64,000 nucleotides of DNA from an uncultured Methanobacterium sp. (GCF_963665055.1 NZ_OY762015.1:620001-684000), one strand, 5' to 3'; numbered from the stretch's first letter, positions 54,842 through 64,000 are shown. A program made the numbers and translations. The notes: a model not told the origin generated them from the letters alone.

Positions 54842-56272
54842 ATGAACACCGCTCAAAAAATTGTAAAAAATACAACCTTGCTCATGGTAGCTCAGATGTT
54901 GAGTTTCCTACTGGCATTTTTCTACACCATTTACTATGCAAATTATCTGGGAGCCGCTGGTTTTGGAATGCTTTCAGCAGCACTGGCTTTAGCTGGAATA
55001 TTAACTATATTCACTGATCTTGGTTTAAGTTCATTAACTGTACGTGAAGTAGCAAGGGATAAAGACCTTGCCAGCAAGTATATGGGAAACACCACCATTA
55101 TAAAGCTCATTTTCTCAGGTTTAACCCTCCTGGCAACCTTCATAATAGTACAGCTATTTGTTCATGATCACACATCAGCCATGGTTATGTACATAATTAC
55201 GGTGGCCCTGATTTTGAATGTAATATCCGGAACATTCAGTTCTGTATTCCAGGCTTATGAAAAAATGGAATATCAGTCAGTAGCAACAGTACTTACCAGT
55301 ATTTTGATGTTTGCCGGTGTTTACATTGCTATTTTTTATAAGGCCAATATCATGTCATTTGCTATGGTTTATCTGGTCATTAACTTTATTATTCTAATTT
55401 TTAACGTGGGTATCTGTTTATGGAAATTCGCAGTTCCCAAGTTCGAACTGGATTTTGCCTTCTGGAAAGCCCTGATTATGGAAGCATATCCCCTGGCCAT
55501 TGCCAGCATCTTTGCAATCATTGCCTTTAAAATTGATACAATAATGTTGGCCTTTATCTCAGGAGATGTCGCTACTGGACTATACAGTGCTGCTTATAAA
55601 TTACTGGAAGCATTAATGTTCATTCCTTCAGTATACGCCACTGCAATACTGCCGGTTTTTTCTAAATTCCATGTTTCATCACATGATTCTTTACAATTCT
55701 CCTATGTCAAATCATTCAAATATCTAAGTATGCTAGGTCTTCCAATAGCTGTGGGTACAACTTTACTCGCTGATCAGATCATTTCCTTAATTTACAGGAA
55801 CGGTTTTTCAGATGCAACTATTGTGCTTCAGATACTAATCTGGGCCATACCCATAATCTTCGTTAGTTACGTTTTGGGTGCTTCCATAACCTCTATCAAT
55901 CGTCAGCATGAAACTGTGAGAATAAGCTTCCTGTGTATGCTTTTAAATGTTGGACTGAATATCGTCCTTATTCCGACCTATGGTTACATTGGTGCGGCAG
56001 TGGTAACAGTAATCACCGAACTATCATTGTTCCTGTTCTACTTCCATCTGATCTCCAAACACCTGTACCGGATAAAACTGCGTGAAGTGCTGGTTAAACC
56101 AATCATCGCCAGTTTAGTCATGGCACTTTTCATAATACTGGTTAAAACTAACCTGTTTGTGGTTATAATTCTGGCTACTGTTATCTACTTTGGAGTTCTG
56201 GTTATTCTCCGATCATTTTCAGAAAGTGACCTGGAAATATTCAAACAGATCACAGGCAAATACCGGAATTAA
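54842..56272 (+). CDS. Wzx/RfbX-family polysaccharide flippase
   Basis: About 476 aa with 12-14 membrane helices (MATE/MOP superfamily). The N-terminus KNTTLLMVAQMLSFLLAFFYTIYYANYLGAAGFG and the motif TDLGLSSLTVREVARD are typical of O-antigen-type lipid-linked sugar exporters. It would move polyprenyl-linked glycan units across the membrane. ATG 54842 is chosen; GTG 54830 is in frame but neither has a clear ribosome-binding site. It heads the plus-strand glycosyltransferase series. Confidence 0.9.
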   Translation: MNTAQKIVKNTTLLMVAQMLSFLLAFFYTIYYANYLGAAGFGMLSAALALAGILTIFTDLGLSSLTVREVARDKDLASKYMGNTTIIKLIFSGLTLLATFIIVQLFVHDHTSAMVMYIITVALILNVISGTFSSVFQAYEKMEYQSVATVLTSILMFAGVYIAIFYKANIMSFAMVYLVINFIILIFNVGICLWKFAVPKFELDFAFWKALIMEAYPLAIASIFAIIAFKIDTIMLAFISGDVATGLYSAAYKLLEALMFIPSVYATAILPVFSKFHVSSHDSLQFSYVKSFKYLSMLGLPIAVGTTLLADQIISLIYRNGFSDATIVLQILIWAIPIIFVSYVLGASITSINRQHETVRISFLCMLLNVGLNIVLIPTYGYIGAAVVTVITELSLFLFYFHLISKHLYRIKLREVLVKPIIASLVMALFIILVKTNLFVVIILATVIYFGVLVILRSFSESDLEIFKQITGKYRN

Positions 56273-56504
56273 TTTAAAATCAGTACACAAAAAAAATGAT
56301 GGGACAAATGTAATATAATAATTGTATAAAAATTTGTTACTGTGTACAGAAATTTTACTTAAATATCTGAGAATTCATACCGATAGACTCAGAAATCTTA
56401 CAGAAGATATGCAGAAATATTCCTATTTCAATAGTCACAGGCTGAAAATAAGATTACTTGGATATGTTGTTTAAATGGCTTGAAAATTCTTATACGGTGT
56501 TAAA

Positions 56505-57365
56505 ATGCAAGTATCTGTCATTATAAATACGTTGAATGAAGAAAAAAATATAAAAAACTGTCTTGAATCGGTTAAATGGGCTGATGAGATAGTTATCGTG
56601 GATATGCACAGTGAGGATCGTACAGTGGAGATAGCCAGGGAGTATACTGATAAAATTTTCTTCCATGAAAGAATGGGCTATGCTGATCCTGCTCGCCAGT
56701 TTGCTCTGGACCAGGCATCTTGTGAGTGGGTTCTGGTAGTGGATGCTGATGAAATAGTTCCCAGGAAATTAAGGGATAGATTAATGAAAGTAATGGAAAG
56801 TGACCTTGCAGATGTAGTGAATATCCCCCATAATAATTATTTTGCAGGTAAACAAATATATAACCTGGGATGGGGACCAATGCAGGATTTACACCCTCGA
56901 TTTTTTAAAAAAAAGTATCTAAAGTTTGGGGAACAGATCCATGACTTCATGAGAATCAGTGAGGATGCCCGGCACCTTGATCTGACTGATCCAGAGGAAG
57001 GATTTATACACTTCAGTTACCTTGATTTTGAACAGTACATTGACAAATCACTTAATCGTTATACTACTATAGAAGCTAAAAATATATTCGAAGGGAAAAA
57101 AAAGGAAACAAAATTAGGCAGTAATGCTGTTTCAATACTTTTTAGGCTGTCCCGTGGGGTTTTTGATGTTTATATACGGGATAAAGGGTATAAAGATGGA
57201 TTTAGGGGATTTTCTCTTAGTTTATTACTGGTTATCTACAATTTAATTGTTTATTCAAAGTTAAGATTGATGGAAGAATACAATACAACTAACACACGTG
57301 AAAGTGTAAGGGCTGAATATCAAAAAATTGTTGATGGTATAATTTTAGATTATCAAGAGAATTAA
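56505..57365 (+). CDS. GT2-family glycosyltransferase (WaaE-like)
   Basis: 286 aa. GT-A fold: VSVIINTLNEEKNIKNCLESVKWADEIVIVDMHSEDRTVEIA is the nucleotide-binding start, and VLVVDADEIVP is the DxD metal site. The middle NLGWGPMQDLHPRFFKK and HFSYLDFEQYIDKSLNRYT fit the WaaE/KdtX group of beta-glucosyltransferases. A hydrophobic helix near the C-terminus (SLSLLLVIYNLIVYSKL) may tether it to the membrane. A 21-bp repeat sits on its stop codon. The donor sugar is unknown. Confidence 0.9.
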   Translation: MQVSVIINTLNEEKNIKNCLESVKWADEIVIVDMHSEDRTVEIAREYTDKIFFHERMGYADPARQFALDQASCEWVLVVDADEIVPRKLRDRLMKVMESDLADVVNIPHNNYFAGKQIYNLGWGPMQDLHPRFFKKKYLKFGEQIHDFMRISEDARHLDLTDPEEGFIHFSYLDFEQYIDKSLNRYTTIEAKNIFEGKKKETKLGSNAVSILFRLSRGVFDVYIRDKGYKDGFRGFSLSLLLVIYNLIVYSKLRLMEEYNTTNTRESVRAEYQKIVDGIILDYQEN

Positions 57366-57385
57366 AATGATTATCAAGAGAATTA
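57348..57385. repeat. 21-bp duplication across the GT2 stop codon
   Basis: GATTATCAAGAGAATTA occurs at 57348-57364, encoding the end DYQEN-stop, and again at 57369-57385, so the period is 21 bp. A third, decayed copy follows (GATTATATCAAAAGAAT at 57386-57402). Confidence 0.88.
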
Positions 57386-57556
57386 GATTATATCAAAAGA
57401 ATAAAAATCCATTATTAATATTAAATAAATTATTATAATCATCATTTAATGTTTTTTAAAGATACATGTTAATTATTGGTGAATGAGTGGTAAGGATTTT
57501 TAAATTACCATTTAAAAAATATTTTATCTTATTTGTGAAAGTGTTGAAGTGATTTA

Positions 57557-58678
57557 ATGAATGTAGGTATTCTTTCGTGGATTATAGACAGACAAAGAAC
57601 CGGTGTGGATAATTACCTTTATGGTACGCTGGAAGAGATGATTAAACAGGGGAAATCTGAAAATATTACCCTTATTCATCATAAAAAAAATGAAGATCCA
57701 GTTTACCAGCAATGTAAAGAGGTCTTAATTCCTCATTTTCCCTTAAAACTCACCTGTTACATGGGAATGCCTTATGCCATAAAAAAGGCTAATGTGGATG
57801 TTGTGCACTTCCCTGCGCACTGGCATACTCAAAGTACTGCTTTTTTCCTGAATAGAAATGTTAAAAAAGTACTGACCATCCACGATTTAATACCACTTCT
57901 TTATCCTGATAGTTATTCAAGTAACCTCGCTAAGCGATGGAACACATCTTTGAAACTGATAATTAACAGAGTCGATCATATAATTGCTGTTTCCAAGAAA
58001 ACAAAGGAAGATTGTATAAAATATCTTGAAATACCCTCTGATAACATCACAGTCATACCTAATGGTTTTAGTCCTGTTTTTCAGTATATTTCAGATAAAA
58101 CTGAGGTAAAAAATTATATGAAAACCAGATATGGTCTGGGAGATTACATACTCTTTACAGGAAGAGTTGAAGCAAGGAAAAATCTAACCACATTAATAAA
58201 AGCATTTTATGAACTTAAAAAGTCAGGATTTAACCATAAATTAACGATAATTGGTGGTATGGGATGGCAACATGAGGAAGTACTCGACCAAATCCATAAA
58301 TTGAATCTCCAGGATGAAGTGATTTTTCCAGGATATGTGCCTGAAGAAGACCTGGTTAAGTTTTATAATGCTGCTGATTTATTCATATATCCTTCTCTCT
58401 ATGAAGGGTTTGGTTTACCCCCACTGGAAGCCATGGCCTGTGGTACTCCGGTGATCACCTCCAATACATCTTCATTGCCCGAAGTGGTTGGTGATGCTGG
58501 GATTACCGTTGATCCGCTCAATGAGGATGCTCTCTTCCGTGCTATGCTCAAAGTGCTGGATGATGAAAATCTTCAAAGAAAATTGAAAGAAAAGGGTATC
58601 AGTCGCTCAAAAGAGTTCAGCTGGGAGAAAACCGCCCAGAAAACTTGGCAGATATATGAAAAAGTCTTTGATGGATGA
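57557..58678 (+). CDS. GT4-family glycosyltransferase
   Basis: 373 aa, GT-B fold. The C-terminal domain shows YILFTGRVEARKNLTTLIKAF, LTIIGGMGWQHEEV and the donor-site EGFGLPPLEAMACGTPVITSNTSSLPEVVGDAG (EX7E motif). The N-terminal acceptor domain has VLTIHDLIPLLYPD and HIIAVSKKTKED. The group includes mannosyl- and glucosyltransferases; the specificity is unknown. Ribosome-binding site GAAGTGAT before ATG. Confidence 0.93.
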   Translation: MNVGILSWIIDRQRTGVDNYLYGTLEEMIKQGKSENITLIHHKKNEDPVYQQCKEVLIPHFPLKLTCYMGMPYAIKKANVDVVHFPAHWHTQSTAFFLNRNVKKVLTIHDLIPLLYPDSYSSNLAKRWNTSLKLIINRVDHIIAVSKKTKEDCIKYLEIPSDNITVIPNGFSPVFQYISDKTEVKNYMKTRYGLGDYILFTGRVEARKNLTTLIKAFYELKKSGFNHKLTIIGGMGWQHEEVLDQIHKLNLQDEVIFPGYVPEEDLVKFYNAADLFIYPSLYEGFGLPPLEAMACGTPVITSNTSSLPEVVGDAGITVDPLNEDALFRAMLKVLDDENLQRKLKEKGISRSKEFSWEKTAQKTWQIYEKVFDG

Positions 58679-58804
58679 ATAATTATATTAATCTTTCCGG
58701 TACTTTACTAATTAAATGATTAATGGGGTAAAATCACTTTATTAAGAATTTGATAATCACTTCACAGAATAAAATTACTATAACAATTGCATGCGGAGAT
58801 TTGA

Positions 58805-60028
58805 ATGTCAGAAAAATTAAAAATAGCAATTTTCCATAACCTCCCTTCAGGAGGAGCTAAAAGAGCTTTACATGGATTTGTAAAGTACTTATCTACTTCC
58901 GGTCATACAGTTGACCTTTACATCCCTGAAACAGCCAATGAAGAATTTCTGCCCCTGGAGGGTATGGTACGGGATATGCATGTTTTCCCGGTTAAAAAAA
59001 GCTGGTTCCGCTCACTGGTGTATTCCACCTTTTCCTATGTACCCGCCATATTCAAACCAATATCCATAAAAAATGTGGACCAAGCTGAAAAAGCCATTGC
59101 CCAGACCATCAATCAGGGAGATTACGATGTGGTATTCAGTGAACAGGACCAGTTTGTCATGGCTCCCTACTTCCTGAAGTACATAGAAAAACCTACTGTT
59201 TACTACTGCCAGCAGCCTCCACGCAGAGAAAAAATACTGGAAAAGATTTCTGAGGATAAGAGGAAAAAAAGGTTACTGGAACCACTAATTAAACGGTACA
59301 TAAACCATGTAATTGCTGGCGAGATGAACCTGGACCTTAAAAATGTGCAGTACTCTCGGTACATGATTGCTAACTCTTACTACTCTCATGAATCTATTTT
59401 AAGATCATATGGACTAAATTCCTATGTTTCATATCTTGGTGTGGATGTAGAACTCTTTAAACCACTGGGACTTCCTAGAGAAGATTTTGTACTATCGGTA
59501 GGTACCTGCATACCGCCTAAGGGTTACGATTTTATCATAAACTCCCTGGCCCGAGTGGATGAGAAGGTCCGACCCAAACTGATCATTGTCTCCAACATGG
59601 GTGATGAACAATGGAAGGATTATCTACGGGAAATGGCAACTAATTTAGGAGTAGATCTGGAAATATTAAGGGGTATTGATGATGATAAACTGGTTTCCCT
59701 CTATAACCGGGCTAAAATGGTACTATACGCACCTTATCTAGAACCCTTTGGACTGGTACCCCTGGAAGCAATGGCCTGTGGAACACCAGTAGTTGCAGTT
59801 AAAGAGGGTGGTGTTCGGGAAACTGTTATCCACAATGAAAATGGATTCCTAACCCAGCGAGACGAAATGCTATTTGCAGAAGCAGTTACTCAGCTATTGG
59901 ATGATGAAGAAAAAAGAATAAGATTAGCTCAAAATGCCCTGGAAATGGTTCAAAGGGACTGGTCACTGGAAAGTGCCGGTGAACGACTGGTTGATCACCT
60001 TAAACGATCCATAAATGGGTATGATTAA
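58805..60028 (+). CDS. GT4-family glycosyltransferase
   Basis: 407 aa, GT-B fold. N-terminus IAIFHNLPSGGAKRALHGFVKYL, donor domain LSVGTCIPPKGYDFIINSLARV and LEPFGLVPLEAMACGTPVVAVKEGGVRETV (EX7E). Only distantly like the gene before it, so not a recent duplicate. GGAGAT ribosome-binding site. Likely an elongating enzyme of the surface glycan. The region just after the stop is repeat-rich. Confidence 0.93.
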   Translation: MSEKLKIAIFHNLPSGGAKRALHGFVKYLSTSGHTVDLYIPETANEEFLPLEGMVRDMHVFPVKKSWFRSLVYSTFSYVPAIFKPISIKNVDQAEKAIAQTINQGDYDVVFSEQDQFVMAPYFLKYIEKPTVYYCQQPPRREKILEKISEDKRKKRLLEPLIKRYINHVIAGEMNLDLKNVQYSRYMIANSYYSHESILRSYGLNSYVSYLGVDVELFKPLGLPREDFVLSVGTCIPPKGYDFIINSLARVDEKVRPKLIIVSNMGDEQWKDYLREMATNLGVDLEILRGIDDDKLVSLYNRAKMVLYAPYLEPFGLVPLEAMACGTPVVAVKEGGVRETVIHNENGFLTQRDEMLFAEAVTQLLDDEEKRIRLAQNALEMVQRDWSLESAGERLVDHLKRSINGYD

Positions 60029-60410
60029 TGATCTACTTGGATGATTAACGATCCATATAGGGTTGATTGATAATGAATGATTGACGATCTATCCTGGATG
60101 ATTGATGATCCATTGAGGGTTGATTGATTTATAATGGATGATTAACGCATAAGATATGTGATCAACATGGCGACTGTTACTGTTGATAGGTTTAAACTCG
60201 TCAAATTTTAGAGAGTTATCTAATTTTTTTGGTTATAAATTGTTTATCTGGTGATTAAACAGTTATGTTGAGATTTTAAATCACTACAATGATATCAATG
60301 AATTCAGGGGAACAATTTATAATCATGAAAATAAATTAAGAACTATCCATGATTAATCCTAAAGTAAAATTAATTTGATTTGTTTATAAATTGATTATGT
60401 GGAAGATACT
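60029..60410. repeat. Spacer with imperfect direct repeats
   Basis: 382 bp without a gene. Two copies of a block starting GGATGATT[A/G]A and containing AGGGTTGATTGAT begin at 60039 and 60096 (period 57 bp). Further shorter copies of GATGATTAACGATC continue from the stop codon of the glycosyltransferase (60020) to about 60150. The rest is AT-rich and should carry the promoter of the next gene. Confidence 0.75.
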
Positions 60411-61640
60411 ATGAACTGGAATGGAAAAAATATTCTGATAACTGGGGCCAATGGATTTGTTGGCTCTTACCTGGCAAAAGAACTATTGGATGCTGGAGCA
60501 GAGGTATACGGTTTTATCCGGCCAGAAGACATGGCTGCAATGGAGAAAAACCTGATAGATAAGGGAATTAAGGATAAACTGATGATGTTAGAGGGGGATC
60601 TGACGGATATAACCTCACTGGCCAGTGCATTTGATGCATCCCAACCAGACTATCTTTTCCACCTGGCAGCACAGTCCTTTGTGGAGTTATCATTTCGCCG
60701 CCCACTGGAAACCCAGCATATAAACTGTATAGGTACTGCCAACCTCCTGGAAGCTGCACGTGTTAAAGATATGGATACCAAGATGATTTTCGCTGGATCC
60801 AGTGAAGAATACGGTATGGTTCTATCCTCAGAGGAACAGTACCACACTGCACTTAAGGATGGTAAAACCATCTTTCCAGAACCCACCTCAATACCAGAAC
60901 TACCCGTAAAGGAATCCAATCCATTAAGACCAATGTCCCCATATGCAGTGTCAAAGGTCTACGGAGATCTCCTAATGCAGAATTACCATCATTCCTTTGG
61001 AATGGACACCGTGGTGTCACGAGCCTTCAACCATGAAGGAGCTGGAAGAGGAATCATGTTCGTAACCTCGGTGATAACCAATCAGATCATGAAACTCAAA
61101 CACCAGGAAACCGACCGCATCCTCATTGGAAATCTCAATGCCTTCCGGGACTGGTCCCATGTAAATGATATAATCCAGGGATACCTGCTCCTGGCAGCTA
61201 AGGGTAAAAGGGGAGAAGCCTACAACCAGGGATCAATGCGAACTAACTCTGTCCTCAGTTACATACTGCTGGGACTGGAAAAAGCAGGATGGAACATTAA
61301 CAGCATCGAAACCATCAATGGTGATAAAACCGTGGATAACCCTGCAGAAATCAACGAAGACCCTATATTTGGGGTGAAGTTCGATAAAACCAGGGTGGAC
61401 CAGATCATGCTGGAAGAAGGACTGGAATACACCATCCAGGATAAAGGAATCAACGTGAACACCGACCAGGGAAAGGTGGTTATCGAGTTTAACCCGGAAC
61501 GTTTCCGACCAGCGGAAGTTCCAATGATCCTATCGGATAACCAGAAAATACAGAAGATCGGAGGAAAAATCCAGTACAGTCTCAGTGATGTTATAGGAGA
61601 CCAGCTGAATTACTTCGATTTAAAAGAAAACCGAGTGTAA
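60411..61640 (+). CDS. GDP-mannose 4,6-dehydratase-like SDR, paralog of the gene at 42192
   Basis: 409 aa from ATG 60411 (a GTG four codons upstream is possible). SDR motifs GANGFVGSYL, FAGSSEEYG and SPYAVSKVYGDLLM. It is colinear with the product at 42192-43424 over the full length, including the unusual C-terminus (FRPAEVPMILSDNQKIQKIGGKIQYSL), with identity I estimate by eye at about 70%. Codon choice is richer in C at third positions than in the other copy. Both probably make a keto-deoxy or epimerised sugar nucleotide for surface glycans; two copies may serve different sugars or conditions. Confidence 0.9.
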   Translation: MNWNGKNILITGANGFVGSYLAKELLDAGAEVYGFIRPEDMAAMEKNLIDKGIKDKLMMLEGDLTDITSLASAFDASQPDYLFHLAAQSFVELSFRRPLETQHINCIGTANLLEAARVKDMDTKMIFAGSSEEYGMVLSSEEQYHTALKDGKTIFPEPTSIPELPVKESNPLRPMSPYAVSKVYGDLLMQNYHHSFGMDTVVSRAFNHEGAGRGIMFVTSVITNQIMKLKHQETDRILIGNLNAFRDWSHVNDIIQGYLLLAAKGKRGEAYNQGSMRTNSVLSYILLGLEKAGWNINSIETINGDKTVDNPAEINEDPIFGVKFDKTRVDQIMLEEGLEYTIQDKGINVNTDQGKVVIEFNPERFRPAEVPMILSDNQKIQKIGGKIQYSLSDVIGDQLNYFDLKENRV

Positions 61641-61841
61641 TTCCTTTCATTATTTTTTATTTTTTAAATTAGAATACTAAAACACTGCAGATTATATTAA
61701 ACACTGTGAATTATAACTAAATACTGTGAATTATTTACAAACTAAAAATTTTAATAAAGGTATTCTACTTAAAAATCAGTTATTGACAATTAACAGTGTC
61801 CAAATTAAAATATAAAAGAAAGTATCCATAAAAATAATCCA

Positions 61842-62900
61842 ATGATTCCCATGCACCCTGAAGTTGCAATAATACTGCTAAACTGGAATGGCTGGAAAGA
61901 CACTGTAGAGTGTCTGGAGTCACTTTACCAGATCGACTATCCTTCCTACAATATCATTGTGGTTGATAATGATTCCCAGGATGATTCCCTGAAAAAGATA
62001 AGGAAATATTGTGAAGGGGAGATGGAAGTAGAGTCCAAATTTTTCTATTACAATTCACTCAATAAACCAGTAGAAATATTCGAATTTGATGAAGATGAAC
62101 TGGAACTATATAAAAAAACAGATTTTACCATTGAAAACCCTACAGAATCTAATAATACTGGAAAAACCATCAAGAATGATTTAAGGTCCATTACTAACCG
62201 GATAAAGAGTACTCCCTCCAGTAGTAAGTTGATTCTTATCAAAAATCATGAAAATTATGGATTTGCCAGGGGAAACAACATTGGGATCAGCTTTGCCCGG
62301 GAAATATTAAACACTCCATACACTCTTCTTTTAAACAACGACACGGTGGTTGATAAAAATTTCCTCCAGGAACTGATTAAAGTTGCAGAATCAGATGATG
62401 AGATAGCACTGGTTGGTTCCAAAATATACTACTATGATTTCAATGGTAAAGATGAAGAAATATGGTGTGTTGGTGGTAAAATAAACCTTAACCACTACCC
62501 TGGTCACTATGCTGTACTGGAAGATGTGGATATAGATTCATATCAGGGCCAGACACTGGATGTGGATTGGGTTTCTGGAGCAGCCATGCTGATAAAAGCA
62601 GATAAGGTACCCTTTAACTACTTGGATGAAGATTTCTTCTTTGGATGTGAAGATGCCGACCTGGCAATAAAACTCACCAGTCGCGGGTTTAAAGCCATAA
62701 CTGCCCTTAATTCAATTGTATGGCACAAGATCGGTGTTTCCCGAAAGAAGGGTAAACTGATTAACACCACCATTTCAGAGATAAAAACCAGTTTAAAATT
62801 CATGAAAGCCCATAAGAAAGGTTACGGGCGTAGATTGCCTATTTATTATATGCAAATTTTCTATTTTTACCTATGCGGATTTTTAAAAAGGTTTTTTTAA
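61842..62900 (+). CDS. GT2-family glycosyltransferase (rhamnosyltransferase-like) with insert
   Basis: 352 aa. The GT-A start is VAIILLNWNGWKDTVECLESLYQIDYPSYNIIVVDNDSQDDS. A roughly 90-residue insertion (about 50-135), acidic then Ser/Thr-rich, precedes KNHENYGFARGNNIGIS and the metal site LLLNNDTVVD. The C-terminal FFFGCEDADLAIKLTSRGF carries the catalytic ED. A TATA-like AAAATATAAAAG lies about 25-30 bases before ATG 61842 with no ribosome-binding site, so translation may be leaderless. It resembles rhamnosyl- or galactofuranosyltransferases. Confidence 0.9.
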   Translation: MIPMHPEVAIILLNWNGWKDTVECLESLYQIDYPSYNIIVVDNDSQDDSLKKIRKYCEGEMEVESKFFYYNSLNKPVEIFEFDEDELELYKKTDFTIENPTESNNTGKTIKNDLRSITNRIKSTPSSSKLILIKNHENYGFARGNNIGISFAREILNTPYTLLLNNDTVVDKNFLQELIKVAESDDEIALVGSKIYYYDFNGKDEEIWCVGGKINLNHYPGHYAVLEDVDIDSYQGQTLDVDWVSGAAMLIKADKVPFNYLDEDFFFGCEDADLAIKLTSRGFKAITALNSIVWHKIGVSRKKGKLINTTISEIKTSLKFMKAHKKGYGRRLPIYYMQIFYFYLCGFLKRFF

Positions 62901-63330
62901 TTTTTAGTATTTAAAAGTTGTTCTTTTTAATAGATGGTAATAAAATTAAAATTTTATTACCCATTACACTAAACTGCTTTAACTTGCACACTTTTACAAG
63001 TTATAAAATTCAATTTCACTATCTTTTGTTGGTTTCCTAATTGGTGAGTATCGTCTAAAAAGTAGTTTATGCCATGACATTGGAGGGTTAATTACTATTT
63101 GTTCAGAATAGTTCTCATTATCTCCTCATTAAATATAGAGTAAATTAAAAAGGGTTTAAAGAATTCAAATCATCAAAATTTAAGGATGGTTTGAGAGATG
63201 TATTAGTGGGAACATCTGCAATTACTATACCCACGTTTTTACTTGCCACATATGATGCACTTATCACTTACTTTGAATCAAAGGAATAATTATAAATTTA
63301 GAATCGTGCCATTTATCGGGAGGTTTACAA
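62901..63330 (+). other. Spacer with a possible small hydrophobic ORF or gene remnant
   Basis: 430 bp without an accepted gene. At 63191-63289 an open stretch from TTG (after AAGGATGG) encodes 32 aa, LRDVLVGTSAITIPTFLLATYDALITYFESKE, with one hydrophobic segment. The frame is open about 50 bp further upstream without a start. It could be a short membrane peptide or the tail of a decayed gene. The rest is AT-rich; at the right end GGGAGGT belongs to the TPR gene. Confidence 0.4.
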
Positions 63331-64000
63331 TTGGGATTCTGGAATAGAAATAATAAAAAATCGCTGTTTAAAAAGGGAAATGATCTTTTTGATCAGGGTA
63401 AATATAATGAAGCATTGAAATGTTATGAGAAAGTCTTAGAGATGGATTCTAATTATTCTCAAGTTTGGTTTAATAAAGGAAATACTTTTAGACAACTTGG
63501 AGAATATGAGAATGCGATAAATAGTTATAATAAGGCAATAGAATTGAGTCCCAATTATAATAGTGCGTGGTTCAATAAAGGTAGTACTTTTGGATTGCAA
63601 GGTGAGTTTTCTAAAGCGCTTGAATGTTTAAATAAAACCTTAGTCTTGGACCCGGATGACCCCACAACATGGTTCATGAAGGGTTTGTTTTTAAAAGAAG
63701 ACGAAAAATATCAAGAGGCACTTGAATGTTTTGATAAAGCTCTGAAATTAGATCCCAAATATGTTGATGCTTGGCTTCATAAAGGCAATGCCTTAAATTT
63801 TCTTGAACAGTATGAAGAATCATTAAAATCTCTTAACATCGCGCTGAAATTAGATCCAGAAAATTCAGACATATGGATTTCTAAATGCGGTGTCTTAGGC
63901 TGCATGGGGAAATTAGATGAATCAATCAAATGTTTTGACAAGAGATTAAAACAGGATCCTGGAAATGCTAGAATATGGCTTGTTCGAGGTATTATTTTCA
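63331..64000 (+). CDS. Tetratricopeptide-repeat protein (partial, runs off the window)
   Basis: The start is TTG 63331, set by GGGAGGT six bases upstream; no ATG is near. 223 codons are visible. After MGFWNRNNKKSLF come consecutive 34-aa TPR units (GNDLFDQGKYNEALKCYEK, GNTFRQLGEYENAINSYNKAIELSP, GSTFGLQGEFSKALECLNK, GLFLKEDEKYQEALECFDKALKLDP, and two more). TPRs bind other proteins; nothing indicates the partner. Similar TPR genes are abundant in Methanobacterium. Cysteines occur in several units at the CF/CY position. Confidence 0.88.
   Translation, partial: MGFWNRNNKKSLFKKGNDLFDQGKYNEALKCYEKVLEMDSNYSQVWFNKGNTFRQLGEYENAINSYNKAIELSPNYNSAWFNKGSTFGLQGEFSKALECLNKTLVLDPDDPTTWFMKGLFLKEDEKYQEALECFDKALKLDPKYVDAWLHKGNALNFLEQYEESLKSLNIALKLDPENSDIWISKCGVLGCMGKLDESIKCFDKRLKQDPGNARIWLVRGIIF

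Overview
The window looks like chromosome of a hydrogenotrophic methanogen of the order Methanobacteriales, most likely Methanobacterium or a close relative. Four observations support this. There is a complete energy-converting [NiFe] hydrogenase A (Eha) operon in the ehaA-Q order known from Methanothermobacter. There is a formyltransferase (Ftr) paralog. There are secreted proteins built from pseudomurein-binding repeats, and pseudomurein occurs only in Methanobacteriales and Methanopyrus. Spacers are AT-rich with archaeal TATA boxes and GGTGAT/GGAGG ribosome-binding sites, and there is a tRNA-Glu without an encoded CCA.

Layout. 1-4.7 kb: sulfur mobilisation (nifS, nifU, then a second NifS fused in frame to FdhD). 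4.9-6.2 kb: a flavin-binding PPOX protein and a class I glutamine amidotransferase. 6.4-10.4 kb: Fe-only nitrogenase anfD-anfG-anfK, an NrpR-type operator (GGAA-N6-TTCC) and a 50-residue upstream gene. 10.8-15.7 kb: tRNA-Glu, a YkgJ-type cysteine-cluster protein, a TetR regulator plus drug-efflux pair with matching palindromic operators, and a zinc-ribbon membrane protein. 16-23 kb: cofactor and sulfur genes on the minus strand (pdxS, MOSC, thi4, thiI, ThiF/MoeB-like, ThiS-like, metB-like). A twin palindromic operator recurs in front of thi4 and in front of a small unknown gene. 23.1-38.1 kb: ehaA-Q, followed by ehaR-like HAD, Ftr paralog, PfkB kinase, polyferredoxin and CBS genes, all on the minus strand. 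38.7-41.7 kb: a membrane-anchored PIG-L deacetylase and an HGSNAT/NagX-like acetyltransferase. 42-63 kb: a cell-surface region with nucleotide-sugar dehydratases and an epimerase, a GT39-like membrane glycosyltransferase, two giant pseudomurein-binding proteins (one with a transglutaminase-fold endoisopeptidase domain), a flippase and four soluble glycosyltransferases. The window ends inside a TPR protein.

How it fits together. Eha would reduce low-potential ferredoxin from H2, driven by the ion gradient, and its polyferredoxins could pass electrons toward formylmethanofuran synthesis. NifS/NifU and NifS-FdhD would supply sulfur for Fe-S clusters and for a Mo/W enzyme. The anf operon lacks its reductase gene (anfH) and nifI genes here, so these must lie elsewhere. 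The surface region would make and remodel glycans and pseudomurein. Main oddities: the NifS-FdhD fusion; a thiazole synthase with a Cys at the sulfur-donor position; the twin operators; a 474-bp tandem duplication and apparent gene conversion between the two wall-binding genes; and short tandem repeats placed over stop codons in the glycan region.
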